A stretch of DNA of 64,000 nt, taken from NCBI GenBank assembly GCA_036897445.1, contig JAYMTL010000065.1:36684-100683 (forward strand), given 5' to 3'. The translations under genes were made by a program, and so were the position numbers. The DNA is from Pelargonium tetragonum. Its lineage: Eukaryota; Streptophyta; Magnoliopsida; Geraniales; Geraniaceae. The notes under the pieces are model-generated. The model worked only from the letters and a program-made list of their open reading frames with translations, searched no databases and was not told the DNA's origin. Positions 51,504 through 63,700 of the stretch are shown piece by piece. Position 1 is the stretch's first letter. The number at the start of each line of letters is the position of its first letter.

Positions 51504-52073
51504 AGAGAAAGACCCTTTTATGAAAAAGCTTTTGATAAAACTTGGCTGACCGGAAGCACTTACTAGGTTAACCTGCATAAAAAGAAACCCGAAATTTTTA
51601 TACAAAAAATTTTTTTATTAAGGCTAGTGAAGGAAACTATAAGAAACACTTTATAATTTACGTACTCGAAATCGCAGGGGCCCTTTATGAATTAATTACT
51701 CAAAAGAAAAAGAAATTATCCCTAACAAAAGTATATAAAGAATACTCAAAAAGTTGTAAAAAGATCTCAAAATCTAGTTGGAGGATCTGGAAGTGCTATC
51801 AATTAAAACTATTGACTAACAAACCGAAAGCTTAAAGCTTTTATAATAATACGAAAAGCTTCCCATTAAAATGAAAAAGGAGCTTGGGGAAAGTCTAGCT
51901 TACAAGTTCCCTTACTTTTGTAACTTTCTATTTTTCCCGGCTTTAGCGTCGTGTCAATTAGCTACTAAAGAGAGTCTTTTTTCAATTTAACACGGGCAAA
52001 ACTCAAAGAGGGGTTAATTGCTCTAAGTCTGAGCTCCCTACTGCTTACTTTTTTAAGGGGGATCCTGGTGTAT
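51504..52073 (+). rRNA. Weak large-subunit-rRNA-like series (domain V to sarcin-ricin region)
   Basis: Four short blocks lie in 23S order on one strand at roughly 23S distances. At 51504-51545, gaaagaccct, atga, agcttt and acttg resemble the start of domain V with short A and T insertions. At 51939-51953, ggctttagcgtcgtg resembles GGGTTTAGAACGTCGTG. At 51998-52034, gaggggt, gctc, aagt and gag parallel the approach to the sarcin-ricin loop. At 52058-52073, gatcctggtgt parallels CATCACTGGTGT. The peptidyl-transferase core (GGATAACAGGCT, CTCGATGTCGG) is not seen between them, and the sarcin-ricin loop is altered. I made these matches by eye with gaps allowed, so chance is a real possibility. Confidence 0.18.
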
Positions 52074-52319
52074 TAACTACAGTTATAAGTTATAAGCTAC
52101 GAAAATACCCTTAGAATGGGTTTGAATTATTTGCTTTGCTTAGTTTTTCGGGTCTTACCTTTTTATACAGGTTCCGCGAGAAGACTGCCCTTTCTAAGCC
52201 AAATCCTTAAAGTAAAACAAGCGCTTTGTTGCAGAAACTTTATGATACCCATGAGCTCTGTCAAAACTCTATTCAATTGCTTCCGCACCCAGTAGCACTA
52301 GCTTCTTCTATTGTTATAA

Positions 52320-52345
52320 GGTTTAGACTTTGTAAGATCTAAACC
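52320..52345 (+). terminator. 8-bp hairpin followed by T run
   Basis: GGTTTAGA and TCTAAACC pair perfectly across a 10-nt loop and are followed by cttttttat. The form is that of an intrinsic terminator. It lies about 250 bp after the rRNA-like series. No transcription unit is established, so the role is inferred only from shape. Confidence 0.3.
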
Positions 52346-55300
52346 CTTTTTTATTTGCGCTCCCTGCTGCAGCAGTACTTTATAGAATTAAACATAGACT
52401 TTATAAAAGCTAGTAGAATTCAAAGCAAAGATAGATCGAAATTGGGGATCACTTACTTACTGATTATACCTGGAAAACGTTCTGAACGAATATATATAAG
52501 TAAATAAAAGTAAACAAAAAAAGCCTTAATTCTTAGTTTTTTGAAGTATCGAGTCCTTGCTAGAGTTTCGTAGTTTGTCTTATATTTATCCTAAAAAGGA
52601 ACTTCTCTAGACTGTTACTGAATGTATAACAAAAGACTTTATATAAAATATAAGTGCATAACCATAACAAAAAAATCTAACAAGAAGAGTACTTTGTCCC
52701 AATTGCCGGGAAGACCCTTTATATAGTATAGTGGTTTTTGGTTTAAAGTAGGACTTAATTTCCTAACAAAGCTTTTGTCTTTCTAATTAGAAAAAACCTT
52801 GTTTGTACGGTTGAGATTCTCCACGGCTTCTTTGGCACTGGTTCCAGCCTTCTTTTGGTTAAGGGGAATTCTCTATACTATAACAAAATCAGTCTAGTTC
52901 TAGTAACAATGTGTAAGTCGTTTAGGGTATGCCTCCAGAATATAGAATTAGAGACTCAGTAGAAGGGCAAGCTATACAAAACGAAATTCTTATGAAATGA
53001 AAACCGAACTATAAATCTAAAGTTAGATTTTCTTTCTATTGACCCGGATGAGTATCCTTGAAAGTCTTGATGGTATATAGGCTTTAAAGGTTCCTTATTT
53101 CCGCTATAGTGTTACACTCTCCTCTTTTTTAGTGAATATGCTTTTATTTACACAAGTTCGAGTCCCACTAGTTATTTATACTCAAGGAGTTTTTCTTTTC
53201 TGGCTCTATCTAAGTACTAAGAGTTTGGCTTATTATATTAAGTAACAAAGTATGGGGGGAGTGTTGGAGGGTAGACCTAGGTAAAACAAAGCTTTACTTT
53301 CACGATAACTACGGATTTCAAACCCTAGAAATAGCAAGCTGCTAGATTACAGAAAAAGTACTCCGCTTGCCCCTTTGAGTTACTCAAGTATATTTTATAT
53401 GGAAGCCCCTCCTAAAAGCTCCTTGAATTGTAAGAATATCCTTTTATATTAGGAGGGTGCCCAAAAATATTATAAAATCAGAATACAAGACGCTCGCAGT
53501 GAAAGGACTAAATCCAGTTGGGCAGTACTATATAGAAAAAGTTTTCGTAACCTCTAAAAACTTGTTATACGTAAGCTTTTAGCTTTTTCACTATTAAGGG
53601 CTTTTAACCTATGGCATTTCCTCGACTTACCCTTTTTAATCTACTTGCTTAACTAAAAAAGGCACCCCTCCCAGATGTATGTAATAGAAGATTTAACAAA
53701 AATAATAGTACTAAAATAACTTTTACAAAGAACTGTATAAGGGATCCGGTTTACAACCGAAACCTACCGCTCTTAATGGGCTGCTCCTCGCCCTAAAAAT
53801 TTACACAACTAAATTTCGTCAATTTGTTTCTATAATTTAGAATTCATCTGGAATAAAAAAATAACCTACTCTAAACTAAAAGCAGTAGCGCTTGGGATAC
53901 TAGGGACTTTCCTTACTTAATTTATATTTGCTAAATGCTACTAATATTCTAAATCTTTACTGGAAACTCCTATGAGTAAAAAGGATGCCTGCGACTTTGA
54001 AACTGCAGCATGCGTATACTTTTGTACCTGTTCTACCCGAGATATCCTTGAAAGTTAAACCAGCTTCCGGTACATTTACAAGAAAGAGGCGAAGCCAATA
54101 CTATATTACCTTATACTCGGGCAATTCCCATCATTGAATTAAAAAAATCCTCACGACTTCTTTGGATTTCTGGAATCCTTTTGTATGAAGAATCCAAATA
54201 AAAATTTGTGCTCAAATTTTTCCTTTAAAGATTTTACTAAATTTCACATACCTAGCGCGAGGACTTTGTTTTAAGAATTATACTTCGCAGGTAGATCTTT
54301 ACTATTTCCTTTTTTGAGACTTTTAAACTGCTCGGACAAGCTTTTTTTTAAACAGAGGGCTTAGAAAAACTTTGAACTTATACTTAGACTTTGTGTCAGA
54401 ACTTGAGTTACCCATTGGCAAGGGTATCCCTTATACAAATAGAAAACAACTACCCCCAAAAAACTAAAACCTAATTGAAGAGTATGCTATATAATAAGCA
54501 GGGAAACCCGCGAGAGACTTAGATCCTATAAATAAAAGGAAGTACCAAGGAGATCCCTAGACCCTATATAGGAAACTGCTGAGATGAGTTATTAAAACCA
54601 GAGAGTTTCATTAAGCAACAAAGGCATTAAAAGCTTATTTATAAAGAAAAGTGGAATTTTATCTTTTTGAACTTTAGTTTAAGTTTATGAGATCTCCAAA
54701 GGCAAGAGCAAATTCTCCTGGTATTTTTCGGGTTCCTTGGGTCTTAGACCGAACCCTTTATAAAACGAGATCTTGGGAACCTTGATGCGGGAAAGGGCCA
54801 AAGATACTGGAGGGAGTCTACAATAAGTTTTATTTGTGTAAACCAGTAAGGGACCCCTAAAATCAGCAAGACTTCGAAACCAAAAAACTCTAAAAGAAAT
54901 TCTTCCGTGATGCGTAAGTTAAAGAAGATCAGCTTTCTTCTGTATATTTATAGTGAAAAAGCCTACTTTTTAAGACTTCACACGAGGGAATCTTGTTGCT
55001 TCTTGCTAAGTTTCATAAATATATATATAATATGTCTAGTCATGCGGATTTCTTTTAGGAGAATCCCGGAAGTCCGTAGTAAAAAAAATATGGTAAGGGT
55101 AAGTCAAACTCAATTTTTTTAAGCAAGTCCTGCATTCATGCTAGAAAGAGTAATCCCGGCAATAAGAAATTTGTTTCTTTTTATATATAAATTATATATA
55201 AAGGTCATTGGGCAGCTACTTTCTAGTAGTTGTTAACCAAGGCCTCGCAAGGAATTCTGCTTATTAGTATTTAAAAAAGGGGCCCTTTGCTTTTGTGAAT

Positions 55301-55637
55301 GGAAAATTTCTATACCTTTATCCTGTTACACGGGATCTCCTCGAATTTCTAGTGAGTAAATAACCAAGGCTAAGTAAAAAATCAGTCTTAGTGCAACTCT
55401 TTACACTTAAGAGATTTAAGTGGTCTAACTTAAAAGAATTAACTAATTCTAGTAGCATTGCTTTGAGGACAAAAACTACGGACCTAGGGGAATTGATATT
55501 AATATTTATCTGGCATTCCTAGATTCGCAGGGAGTTTCCTAAAAAGTTGTGTATTCTGATTATTTACTAGTCTCTCTTAAAAAGGTGTAGTATTTGAACA
55601 AGTGCAATCCATTTTGACAAGGTGCTTACCCGGAATT
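52346..55637. other. Gene-free background sequence
   Basis: The only long frame (54907-55122, 71 codons, ATG start) is Phe/Ile/Arg-rich with no motif. No RNA or repeat is seen. Confidence 0.5.
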
Positions 55638-55883
55638 CTAAACCAAGCGAGCTAAAGTACTATTATTGACATCTTCTCTGAGGTTTTCTTCTATTTTTAG
55701 AGACCTAGGGAATAGTCTTGCTAGGTAAGGCAAGGTGTGAGTTTCTTCGCTTAATACTAAGTTAAAGTCCTTGCTAATGGCGTTAGGTTTTTGGATACGG
55801 ATTCTTTTAGTACTGCAGAAGCCTTGTCGAGGTCCTAGTAAAAAGGGGTCATAATTGGCAGAATAAGCTGGATTCTTAAACAA
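55638..55883 (-). CDS. 81-codon frame with faint ribosomal protein S12 resemblance
   Basis: The frame starts with TTG and has no ribosome binding site I can see. Its middle reads GPRQGFCSTKRIRIQKPNA and then ISKDFNLVLSEE. S12 proteins have P-x-x-[KR]-G-x-C followed, about ten residues on, by K-P-N-S-A-x-R-K-x-x-x-V-x-L-[ST]. Here G-F-C, K-P-N, K, V-L-S fall at nearly matching distances. The C-terminal half does not follow S12: the conserved Y-I-P-G-x-G-H-N-L-Q-E-H is absent, and the frame is about 40 residues short. It could be a decayed or frameshifted S12, or chance. It borders the second coding-like island, and the DNA aggtaaggcaag inside it also occurs at 26.32 kb. Confidence 0.15.
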   Translation of the reverse strand: MFKNPAYSANYDPFLLGPRQGFCSTKRIRIQKPNAISKDFNLVLSEETHTLPYLARLFPRSLKIEENLREDVNNSTLARLV

Positions 55884-56400
55884 ATAAAGATGAACTGAGT
55901 AAGTTGGGATTTTTTAGTAATTTAGGAAACAGGTGTAGCTGCTCTCTATTTTGTTTCTAGTTGTAAAGGTTTTATGAAGGGGATTTGCATCATATGTCCC
56001 TTGCAGCATTTGTCTGTAGCGAGGTTAAGGTATCGCAGATAAGAAATCCCTATGTTGAACAGTTCCTCTAGTCTGCAAGCCATCTTATTGTAAATACTTC
56101 CTTAGGTATTTCGATCAAAGTTTTGAACAAGGCTTTAGTAATTAGTAAAAAAGGTAATAAAATCTAATAAAGGTTTTCTACTCTATTTCTATTAAGGGCA
56201 CTCTCTGTTCCAGGTTTAATTAAGCGGGTTTATAAGGAAGTTGTCTACTTGACTTTAGTGTTCCAGGTCTTTAGGAAGAACTTAAAGGATAAAGCTTCAT
56301 CTTTTTTTTAATCTTATTTTCTGGGCTTTTAGTGTAAGGTGTTCTATCTAGAATAGACTCATTTTGCCCTAACCTCGTAAACTAAGTACTCGGTAATAGA

Positions 56401-56621
56401 GATTCATTTATATACTTAGAAGGTTTGTATCTTCCTTAATGATAAACTACGGGGAGCATGAGGTAATGCAATTAATTATGAATCCTAAGAAAATTTTTTT
56501 ATATAGAGCTTTATATTGGGTATTAAGATCAAGCATTTCTGAACAAGGGAGCAAAGGTTTAAGAAAAGGGGAAGTGTTTCCTTCATGTTCTATGTATCCA
56601 AATTGGTATGAAGAATATTAA
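56401..56621 (+). CDS. 60-codon ATG frame in the second coding-like island
   Basis: An ATG at 56439 opens a frame to TAA 56619-56621. It begins MINYGEHEVMQLIM and ends SCSMYPNWYEEY; the mix of Trp, Tyr, Cys, Gly and Glu is protein-like. The DNA from 56401 is clearly homologous to 56908-56976 (gattcat, tatata, aagg, atga/acga-taa, agcatgagg in the same order), where the copy reads T-I-S-Y-K-S-M. At 22339-22362 the array reads T-I-N-T-K-S-F. So the start of this frame is the same element found in the main array. Possibly a surviving small gene, possibly a longer-surviving relic. Function unknown. Confidence 0.3.
56461..56473 (+). repeat. Copy of 13-bp dispersed motif (C variant)
   Basis: AGGTAATGCAATT, here inside an open frame where it codes V-M-Q-L. 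Confidence 0.7.
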
Positions 56622-56636
56622 GGAATTCTAAATACA

Positions 56637-57257
56637 GAGTTTCATGGCTTAGGTTAAAGAATTAAAGTACAGGAAATCCTCAAGTTTTTATGTGGTATAA
56701 ACAGCTTAGCTTCGAAGAGAGGTATCTGAAAGGCAGAATTTATAATAGCATTAGGTTTTGGTTTCCAGGTTCTAGTTTAGAGAGTATAGATTATAGGAGT
56801 AGAGCTTTAGAGTCTTTATTTGTTGTAGCTGGTTAAAGTCTAAATATGTACTATACTGAGACTATCCTGCATTTCCCGCCCTCCACTCCGTTTCAGTTGC
56901 GTAGATGGATTCATGTATATATGATTAAGGATTAGTATCCTCTTTGAACGATAAGCTACAAAAGCATGAGGCGAGCTTGCTTGGACTAATAAAACTCCTA
57001 TCTTTTTTTACTTTATTTAGAATAGAGTATTATTTTCTATAGAAGGACTTCCTAGCGAGTTAATTGGTAATATTGAATAGATGAAATCCTTCGTTTTTAT
57101 GAGTCAAAATGTATCAACAGCTTGGTACTTGAACTAGAAGAGAGCTGGGGTAAGCGCTTATATGTTATATGTAAAGAAGCCTTGATATTTGGCTGCAGTT
57201 TCTAGGGTGATCCCCCAATTCTAGGTCTTTAGGAAACCAGGTCTATTTTAAAGAGTC
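56637..57257 (+). repeat. Diverged direct repeat, period about 420 bp
   Basis: Copy a (56637-56785) and copy b (57057-57257) share, in order, gagtt, gaaatcct, gtttttatg, gtat-aacagctt, aagagag, a ccaggt block and aaagagt or tagagagt. Copy b carries small insertions. Each copy follows, by about 150-240 bp, a copy of the gattcat element (56401, 56908). A third, partial match to the ccaggtct block is near 56255. Together they describe a decayed tandem duplication of a coding-like unit. Confidence 0.6.
56908..56976 (+). repeat. Second copy of the gattcat...gataa...agcatgagg element
   Basis: It aligns with 56401-56465 over about 65 bp at roughly three quarters identity by eye, with two small gaps. 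The element also matches 22299-22370 (tgta, aaggatt, gaacgataa, acaaag-agc) and 26290-26320 (aagg, atcctctt, acgataa) in the main array, linking the two islands. Confidence 0.65.
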
Positions 57258-57455
57258 TGGAAAGTCACAATTAGAAGGATTTTTTTACAAATATTTAAGG
57301 TTCTGGTTTTTTTTTCTAGGTAGCTACTCCCAAATTCTATAGAATTCCGGAAGAAGGTAAAGTTCTATATAGTTTATGCTTGAATTTACTAATAGTGGGA
57401 TGCGTAACTGTTTATAAAGAAAGTTTAGTCTATTTGCTTAGGCTTAAATTTTTAA

Positions 57456-57623
57456 TATAGGACAACTAGTAATAAAAAAGCGAAGGGTTTAGTAAGTTCT
57501 TGCGTAAAAGATAGTTTTGAAAGATTGCCCGCTATTGAAGTAAATGCACCTGGTCGAAAGTCTAATGCGTTTTCACTATGCTTGAAAAAGAAACTTAAAT
57601 ACAAAGTACGGGACGTTCTCTAG
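57456..57623 (+). pseudogene. Protein-like open stretch, no start codon
   Basis: The frame opens after a TAA and runs 55 codons to TAG 57621-57623. It reads GLVSSCVKDSFERLPAIEV and then NAPGRKSNAFSLCLKKKLKY. The mixture of charged residues, Gly, Pro and Cys is unlike the Phe/Leu/Lys-dominated background frames. No ATG, GTG or TTG is present near its beginning, so as DNA it is not a complete gene. I do not recognise the family. The next open stretch begins 57 bp later in a different frame, which suggests one gene broken by frameshifts. Confidence 0.28.
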
Positions 57624-57680
57624 TACATAAGGTAAGGAACCTTTGATTTTTTACTAGATGTATTTTAGAACTTATAGTAA

Positions 57681-57791
57681 GATTTAGGTGCTAATGAGGA
57701 GCTTATCCCAGTCCGTTTTACAAAGAAAACTATTCATAATCCTACGAAAGGGTTAGCTACTGTAAGAGGTAAGGAAGAGGTCGATGTATAG
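57681..57791 (+). pseudogene. Protein-like open stretch, likely continuation of 57456-57623
   Basis: After a TAA the frame reads DLGANEELIPVRFTKKTIHN and PTKGLATVRGKEEVDV to TAG. It is only 36 codons, but the composition is strongly protein-like, and T-K-K, P-T-K, V-R-G-K echo the basic blocks of the main array. No start codon. Listed as a probable relic, with no function assigned. Confidence 0.28.
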
Positions 57792-60700
57792 AGTTTTTTT
57801 AAAACTGCAGCAAGTAGTAGGCCCCGAGTATTCTAGGAAGATAAAAAAAGAAATTTGAATTTGAAAAAAATAGAGTTAAAAGAGTAGAAACTTAAGAAAG
57901 GCTTTTTATTCCTTGTGAAAGAAGAATTTCAATATCCCGGGATCTCCGCCGCACTTTAAAAAGCAAGGAAAAGTACTGTAATGTTAAGTCGGGTACACCC
58001 CTTACTTATTCTAGTGCTAAATCGAGCAAGCTAGGATCGATCTAATACTTTTTTATTTTTATTACAGAAAAAGAAAGCCCCTAAACTAAAAGGAACGTGG
58101 TACAGCTCTTATCTTAAAAAGCCCAATCTCATATTCATATTAGAAATAAATGAAGAAAAGTCCCCGCAAAGGATTCCAGAGTTAAAAAAAGCTTTCTAGT
58201 GTCGGAAATTTTCCACAAAAATGAATTTAAGAAGTAAATAAAGTTATAATAACGCTATCGATTTTAGGAGTACTAGAGCAGCTCCGTGTAGTGTTGAAAA
58301 AGCATTCCGTTGAACTTAATATTACCTACTTTATTATACAAATTGCTAAATACTTTACTTGTGTAAGAGCAAGTTCCACGGGGTATACCCCAAGCTTTAT
58401 AGGGGTCTCTCCGAACTGCAAGGGTATAATGAGCCGCGCTAAGGTATCCCTTTTGTCGTCCTTTTAAATGAGAGAAACTAAGGAATTCTTTAGTTTAGTA
58501 GAGTACAATATATTTCCTATAGGTTCCGATTAGAGTCCCTTTTTCCTTGAGGTATTGCACAAAATTTAGGTTTTAGAGGGTAGGTATGCTTATCTCTCCT
58601 TTTTCAGTAAAAAGCACTATTCCCTCGGTTTATACTTAGGGAACTTCAAAATCTGCGCTATATTTTGGGGGTCTAATTTGTATAAAGAGAAAGCCCTTTG
58701 GTAAGAGAGGTAGGGATTTAACCGCGTCCTGCGATGCGAGGGGTGTTTTAAATAAAGAAATGAAAGTTGCTTTGTATATGGACTACTTTCTTCAAGGTTT
58801 ATTACTCAATGTACTATGTGTTTATCGCTAAGTATAAAATATCCAGCATAGAGGTTAAAGAGGGGTTCGTGATATATTCATATTCCACTAATTTACGGAG
58901 TTTTAACAAAGCTTAAGTGACCGGGTGGAGACTTCTCCTTGTGACACCCTTAGGGAGATTTAAGACATAGTCGCGTAGAGCTTGAAAAGACTCCTAATTA
59001 CACACCCTGTGGCTTCAATTTTTTAAGACTTAGGTTTTTGCTTATTAATTTAAGCCTAAGTACAAAGGTGTCTTTAACAAACCGAAAGCCCATAGCAATT
59101 TGTTTAATAAATATTGTTATTCCCCAACTCTCCAAAACTTAGTAGATTTTAGGGCTGGCCCGGCTACCCTAAGTGGGTTTTCAAATAATGTTTAAGGCTT
59201 TAAAATCCAAAAGTTAACTCGTTCTTAATACTACCTACAAGAGGAGCTGCTAGCTAAATTTTTTGAGGCGCTATTATCTTATCTGTTGGATTTTACTAAA
59301 ATCTCCTTAGTTAAAAATTTTTCGAACCAAATTAGTTAATTCCTCTTAAATAAACCACAGAGCAAGGAAAGGCACTTGGCTTTAATCGGATAAAAGCTCT
59401 CGTGGCTCATTTTGCATTGTGGTTTAGCTCTTTTAACTGCATGCATAATGAGGACGTTTTATTTTAAAAGTCCCCTTTAACTCCTAAATGTAAATGTATC
59501 AAACAATAAATGTTGAGTGCTAGCTCAGAAATTTTCTTCAGGTAGAACGCCAATCTATCAACACCGTAGGTTCTAATCGTATCAGGAGCCCCTTTACGAG
59601 ATAGTTAAACTTTTGTTCCTACAACTTTTAAAGACTTAACACTCAGATGGGTGTAGTATATATAAAGGGAACTCTTCTCTGAGAAAAAGGAGTCTCTATA
59701 TGCACTATGAAAGAGAGAACAATTAAACACAAGGTAGCTGCAACAAAAGTTTTGGCTTGGGCTAAGTTTCAAGATATTGGGAACCCAACGTAAAAGGAAA
59801 GCTTCGGGTTTTTACCAGACTCAGAGCCTTTTACTTTAGATAAGTAATTAAATTAACTAAAAGGGGTCTCTACTTATAAAGTTATTTTTAGAATAAAAGG
59901 TTTCTCTTCTTATAGGAACTCTAAAAGTTCTCTAGCGGCATAGGGAGTACTAAACTAAACTGGAAAGTAAACACTCTTACTGTACAAGGGAGCTTTTGAT
60001 ATTAACACGCCTATTTAATTCTAAACTGCAAGGAGTCCCCCTTTCAAATTCTTAGGGAGACCTCATATTAAAGTGTGTTGGTTTTGATGGGATAACCCTA
60101 GAATTCTTAAAATGCAGAATCTTATGCAAGCATCTCTAAAAGTCAAGCTTGGAGTATCGGGTTCAACCCCTTGAAAAGAAGGTGTAGCTATAAGTTAAAC
60201 TTGTATTAAAAAAGATCTGTAACCCCAAGTAGACAGATGAAAGAGGAAATTGATAGATTGAAAGAATAAAGATTATATACGTTCTAGTGAAACTGTTAGG
60301 AGGGTTTTCCTTTGAATAGAAAAAAGAGATTGAAAACAAAAAGAGAAAAAGCCTTACTATATAGAACTTGTAACCTCGGAACCAGACCTTCTGTTTTAAA
60401 GTTCAATATACTTGACCTACTCTAAGCAAAATAAGGGGTCCTTATAACTAAAAAATGACGGATACTTATATAAATTTTCTCAGCTTTTTGGCTTGTTCCA
60501 TAGACACACGCGGAATTTTGTTTTCTAACCTTGTAAAGCAATCACTAAAAGAGTTAAGCCTTGCTATACTAGGTACCTTTCTTTATCTTAAGTCCTTTGT
60601 AAAAAACTAAACCTAATATGATAAGAAAAAATTCTGGGCTAGTTTTTATGCTTATAAACAAGGGTTCAAAAATCCTTTAAGGAACGTCCAAGGAAGGGCG

Positions 60701-63700
60701 GATAAGTTTTTTGTGTTCAGGTCCTTATAAGCGCGCCTTGCCCTCTTTTTGTTCTATCTCTAAGCCATATTTCAGATATTAATACTAGGAATCCTGGTAC
60801 ACTCTTTTATATTTATATTTCTTAAGCCCCACCCTGTTTAGCCTTGGTGAGTAGATTCCTCTGGAAGCTATCCTTGTCTTGTATAAATTCTATTTAGAGA
60901 AGTTTCTTTTTATTAAAGTAAATTAAAGTCAAGATATTGAGATTATAAACCACTTCTCAAAGGGACCCCTTACTGGCAAGCGCAAGCCTATCCCTACAAT
61001 GAGTCGCAAAAATAAAGGAAATAAAACTTAGAAGTTCTGAATGGAAAGATTCTTGTTTTCGATGCATTATTCAGGGCAAATCACGATGCATAAGGGCTCC
61101 CTCTCTAATTACAATAGGAATTCTTGCTTGCCCCTTTCGTTCGCGCAAAGGTTGCGGATCTATTAGAAAAAAGCAAAAGAAAGCACTAAAGAATAAACTT
61201 TGATCCTGGTTTCCATATTTAAAGGGACTGACTCTTTTTCTAACTAAATTTAGAGTGTCTTAGCTGTTTCTTGATTCACACAAATGCGGAATACAAACTA
61301 ATTTAGTAGGATAAGTAAAAAGTCTTTTTTTATACACGATAAAGCTATAAGGAAAATCTCTCCTAACCTAAAGTACTTGAGAAAAAGCGACTTAGGCAAA
61401 ATACTGAACTAGAAAAGTAGGGAAAAATTGAAAGTTAATATAAACACCTTACTTTTTTCAAGAACGCCCTCATGGCGGAATTACCCCTATTTAGAATACC
61501 CCCAGGGTTGGTATAGCTTTCGGAAGGAATAAGAGCTAAACGCGTCCTGATTTATATCTTGAAGTTGAAGTAACAATACAATGGAGTCCCCTTCGGGAAG
61601 GCTTCGGAAAAGTACGCGTATCAAAGAGGGATATCGAAAAAGAAATTGTAATAAAGATTTTCTTATAAGGAAACCCGGTAAACTTACTATTAGTAGCTAA
61701 TCCTAAATTTTAGTGTAGGCCCTGTCTTTCTACCTTTATACCCCTATAAAGAAATTCAGAGGAATCCGTATCAGCTCCGTACTACTACGACTTAACTTTT
61801 GCGGAGCTCTTACCTTCTTCTAGTATAATTACAGTAAAGTTCTAAAGGGGAACCCCGTGGTAAAAAAGGCTATTTAAATTAATAGGTCAAAAAGTGAAAG
61901 GGGTTTAGTCCTTTATTTGATAAGAAGTACCTTTAAAAGAGGTTCGGCTTGTAGAGGAATTCCTTAAATAGGATAACTTAATAGTAAGAACTTTATTTCT
62001 TTACGTAATATTTGCAATTCTTCTTTTTAGGCTTTATATCAGTGAATTACTTCTTCAGGTATAGAAAGGGGTCTCTTATCTTTTTTAATTAAACTTGAGG
62101 AATAGTATCAACGTGCTATATAAATAGCAAGGCTTTTTTTACGCCAAAGGAAGCCTAATCCAGAGAGCTTTTTATTCAAAGAATCATTGAGAGGAAAAGT
62201 AGAAAATATATATACCCCTTTTAAGATAAACGCCTCTACTTTCTTAACTATATACTTACTAGGATACCCCTTTACTTAGGCCCTCCTGAGCGGAGTTGCT
62301 TAATTTAATAAAGAAAGAGTAAACCTTGTCAAGCCTTGTTTACATTCATTCAATAGTTCAATATAAAGTTTTTTAGCGTCTATTTAAAACTTCCTTTTTA
62401 TATTTATTTATAAGGTATCCTTTATGCGACTTGAATATCCCGGGATCCCACAAAAGAAAGATTTCCGGAGTTCCCGAGTAGTAAACAAACTAAATCGGGT
62501 TCTTTAACTTTAAATAGACAACTCGCGCATACCTTACCGTAGTGGATTATCTATGTATTAGCTATCAGGCAGAAGATAGAAGATAAAAAATGAAACCTAA
62601 AAGACTCGATCTACCAAGTTAAATGTTTAAATCTTAAATTGCTTTAGAACTTTTGCGGCCCTGCTAAAGAAAGTCTCCCTGCGCCCCTAAAATACAGGTA
62701 GGTTAACAAAACTCTTATTTGAAATTACTAAACGAGGAAGGGCTGCGCTTTTTTAAAAGAATTTCACTTAGGGGTTCCTCGAGGAGAACTTGGGTCGGGT
62801 TATAGCAGGTGCCCTCCATAAACTTTAAGGGGTTATGGAACTTAACAGGAGTTTCTACTTTCTTAATTTTAGATTAGGAGCAGCTTTCTCTTACCAAAAA
62901 ACCCAGTAAGCATACAGAATTCAGAGATACTGCATTGGTATACGATAAAAGGATTTATTACGAATAAGCCTTGACGAGCCCCCCATTACGCAAGCTCTTG
63001 TTGTACCACTTCCCTTAATAGACGTGAGTCGTTTAGCATATAATAAAGAACAGCTCTTCCTTTCCCGCTTTCAGTTTCCCAAAACTTACACAGTATAATC
63101 TGAGTTATTTTACCATTCGAGACTGCCTCTCTAAAAAGTTTTAGTAACAAGCATTTCTTTAGTTGCCGGGTCTAGGTGGGCTTCCTCATTCTAAAACTTT
63201 CAAAAAATAAGATCCTTTTTAGATTAAGTAAAGCGTGTTTCATACTTTTAGGTTCAGCTCAAAACACAACGAAAGGTAACTCAGTTTCGTTAAAAACTAA
63301 GTATTAAGAATCCAGGGCTCTTTTTTTCCACTTGGATACTTCTTGAGCGACTTAAAATATGCTGCTTTCATAGCTAAACTCTCTTTTTACTATACATTAC
63401 GCGCTCTTCCCAATCCCTTTTATGCTTATTTTTAACTATCCCACAAATTTGTTTTGGCGCAAGATTTTTTGGAGTATCCTTTATCCATTTTTATATTAAC
63501 TTGCTGTGGGCTTTTATACTGGCACAGCCTCCTTATTATATCCTGTTTTAGGTTCAAATCTAGTATATCTACTGATGACTCGGGTCAACCTCTATATTAA
63601 TTACTCCGACCATTAAGTTCTAAAAGTAAATTATAGGTAGCTCTTATAGATATTTAAACCTTTGTGTATCACTAAGTTACAAGGGGAACCCAAACTTCAT

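Noticed and set aside
51817-59089. Shared 15-mer taacaaaccgaaagc at 51817 and 59075, and shared 13-mer accgaccaaagtt at 33267 and 48091
   Set aside because: With this composition a 64-kb random sequence is expected to contain many pairs of identical 13-15-mers. Two copies without flanking similarity are not evidence of a repeat.
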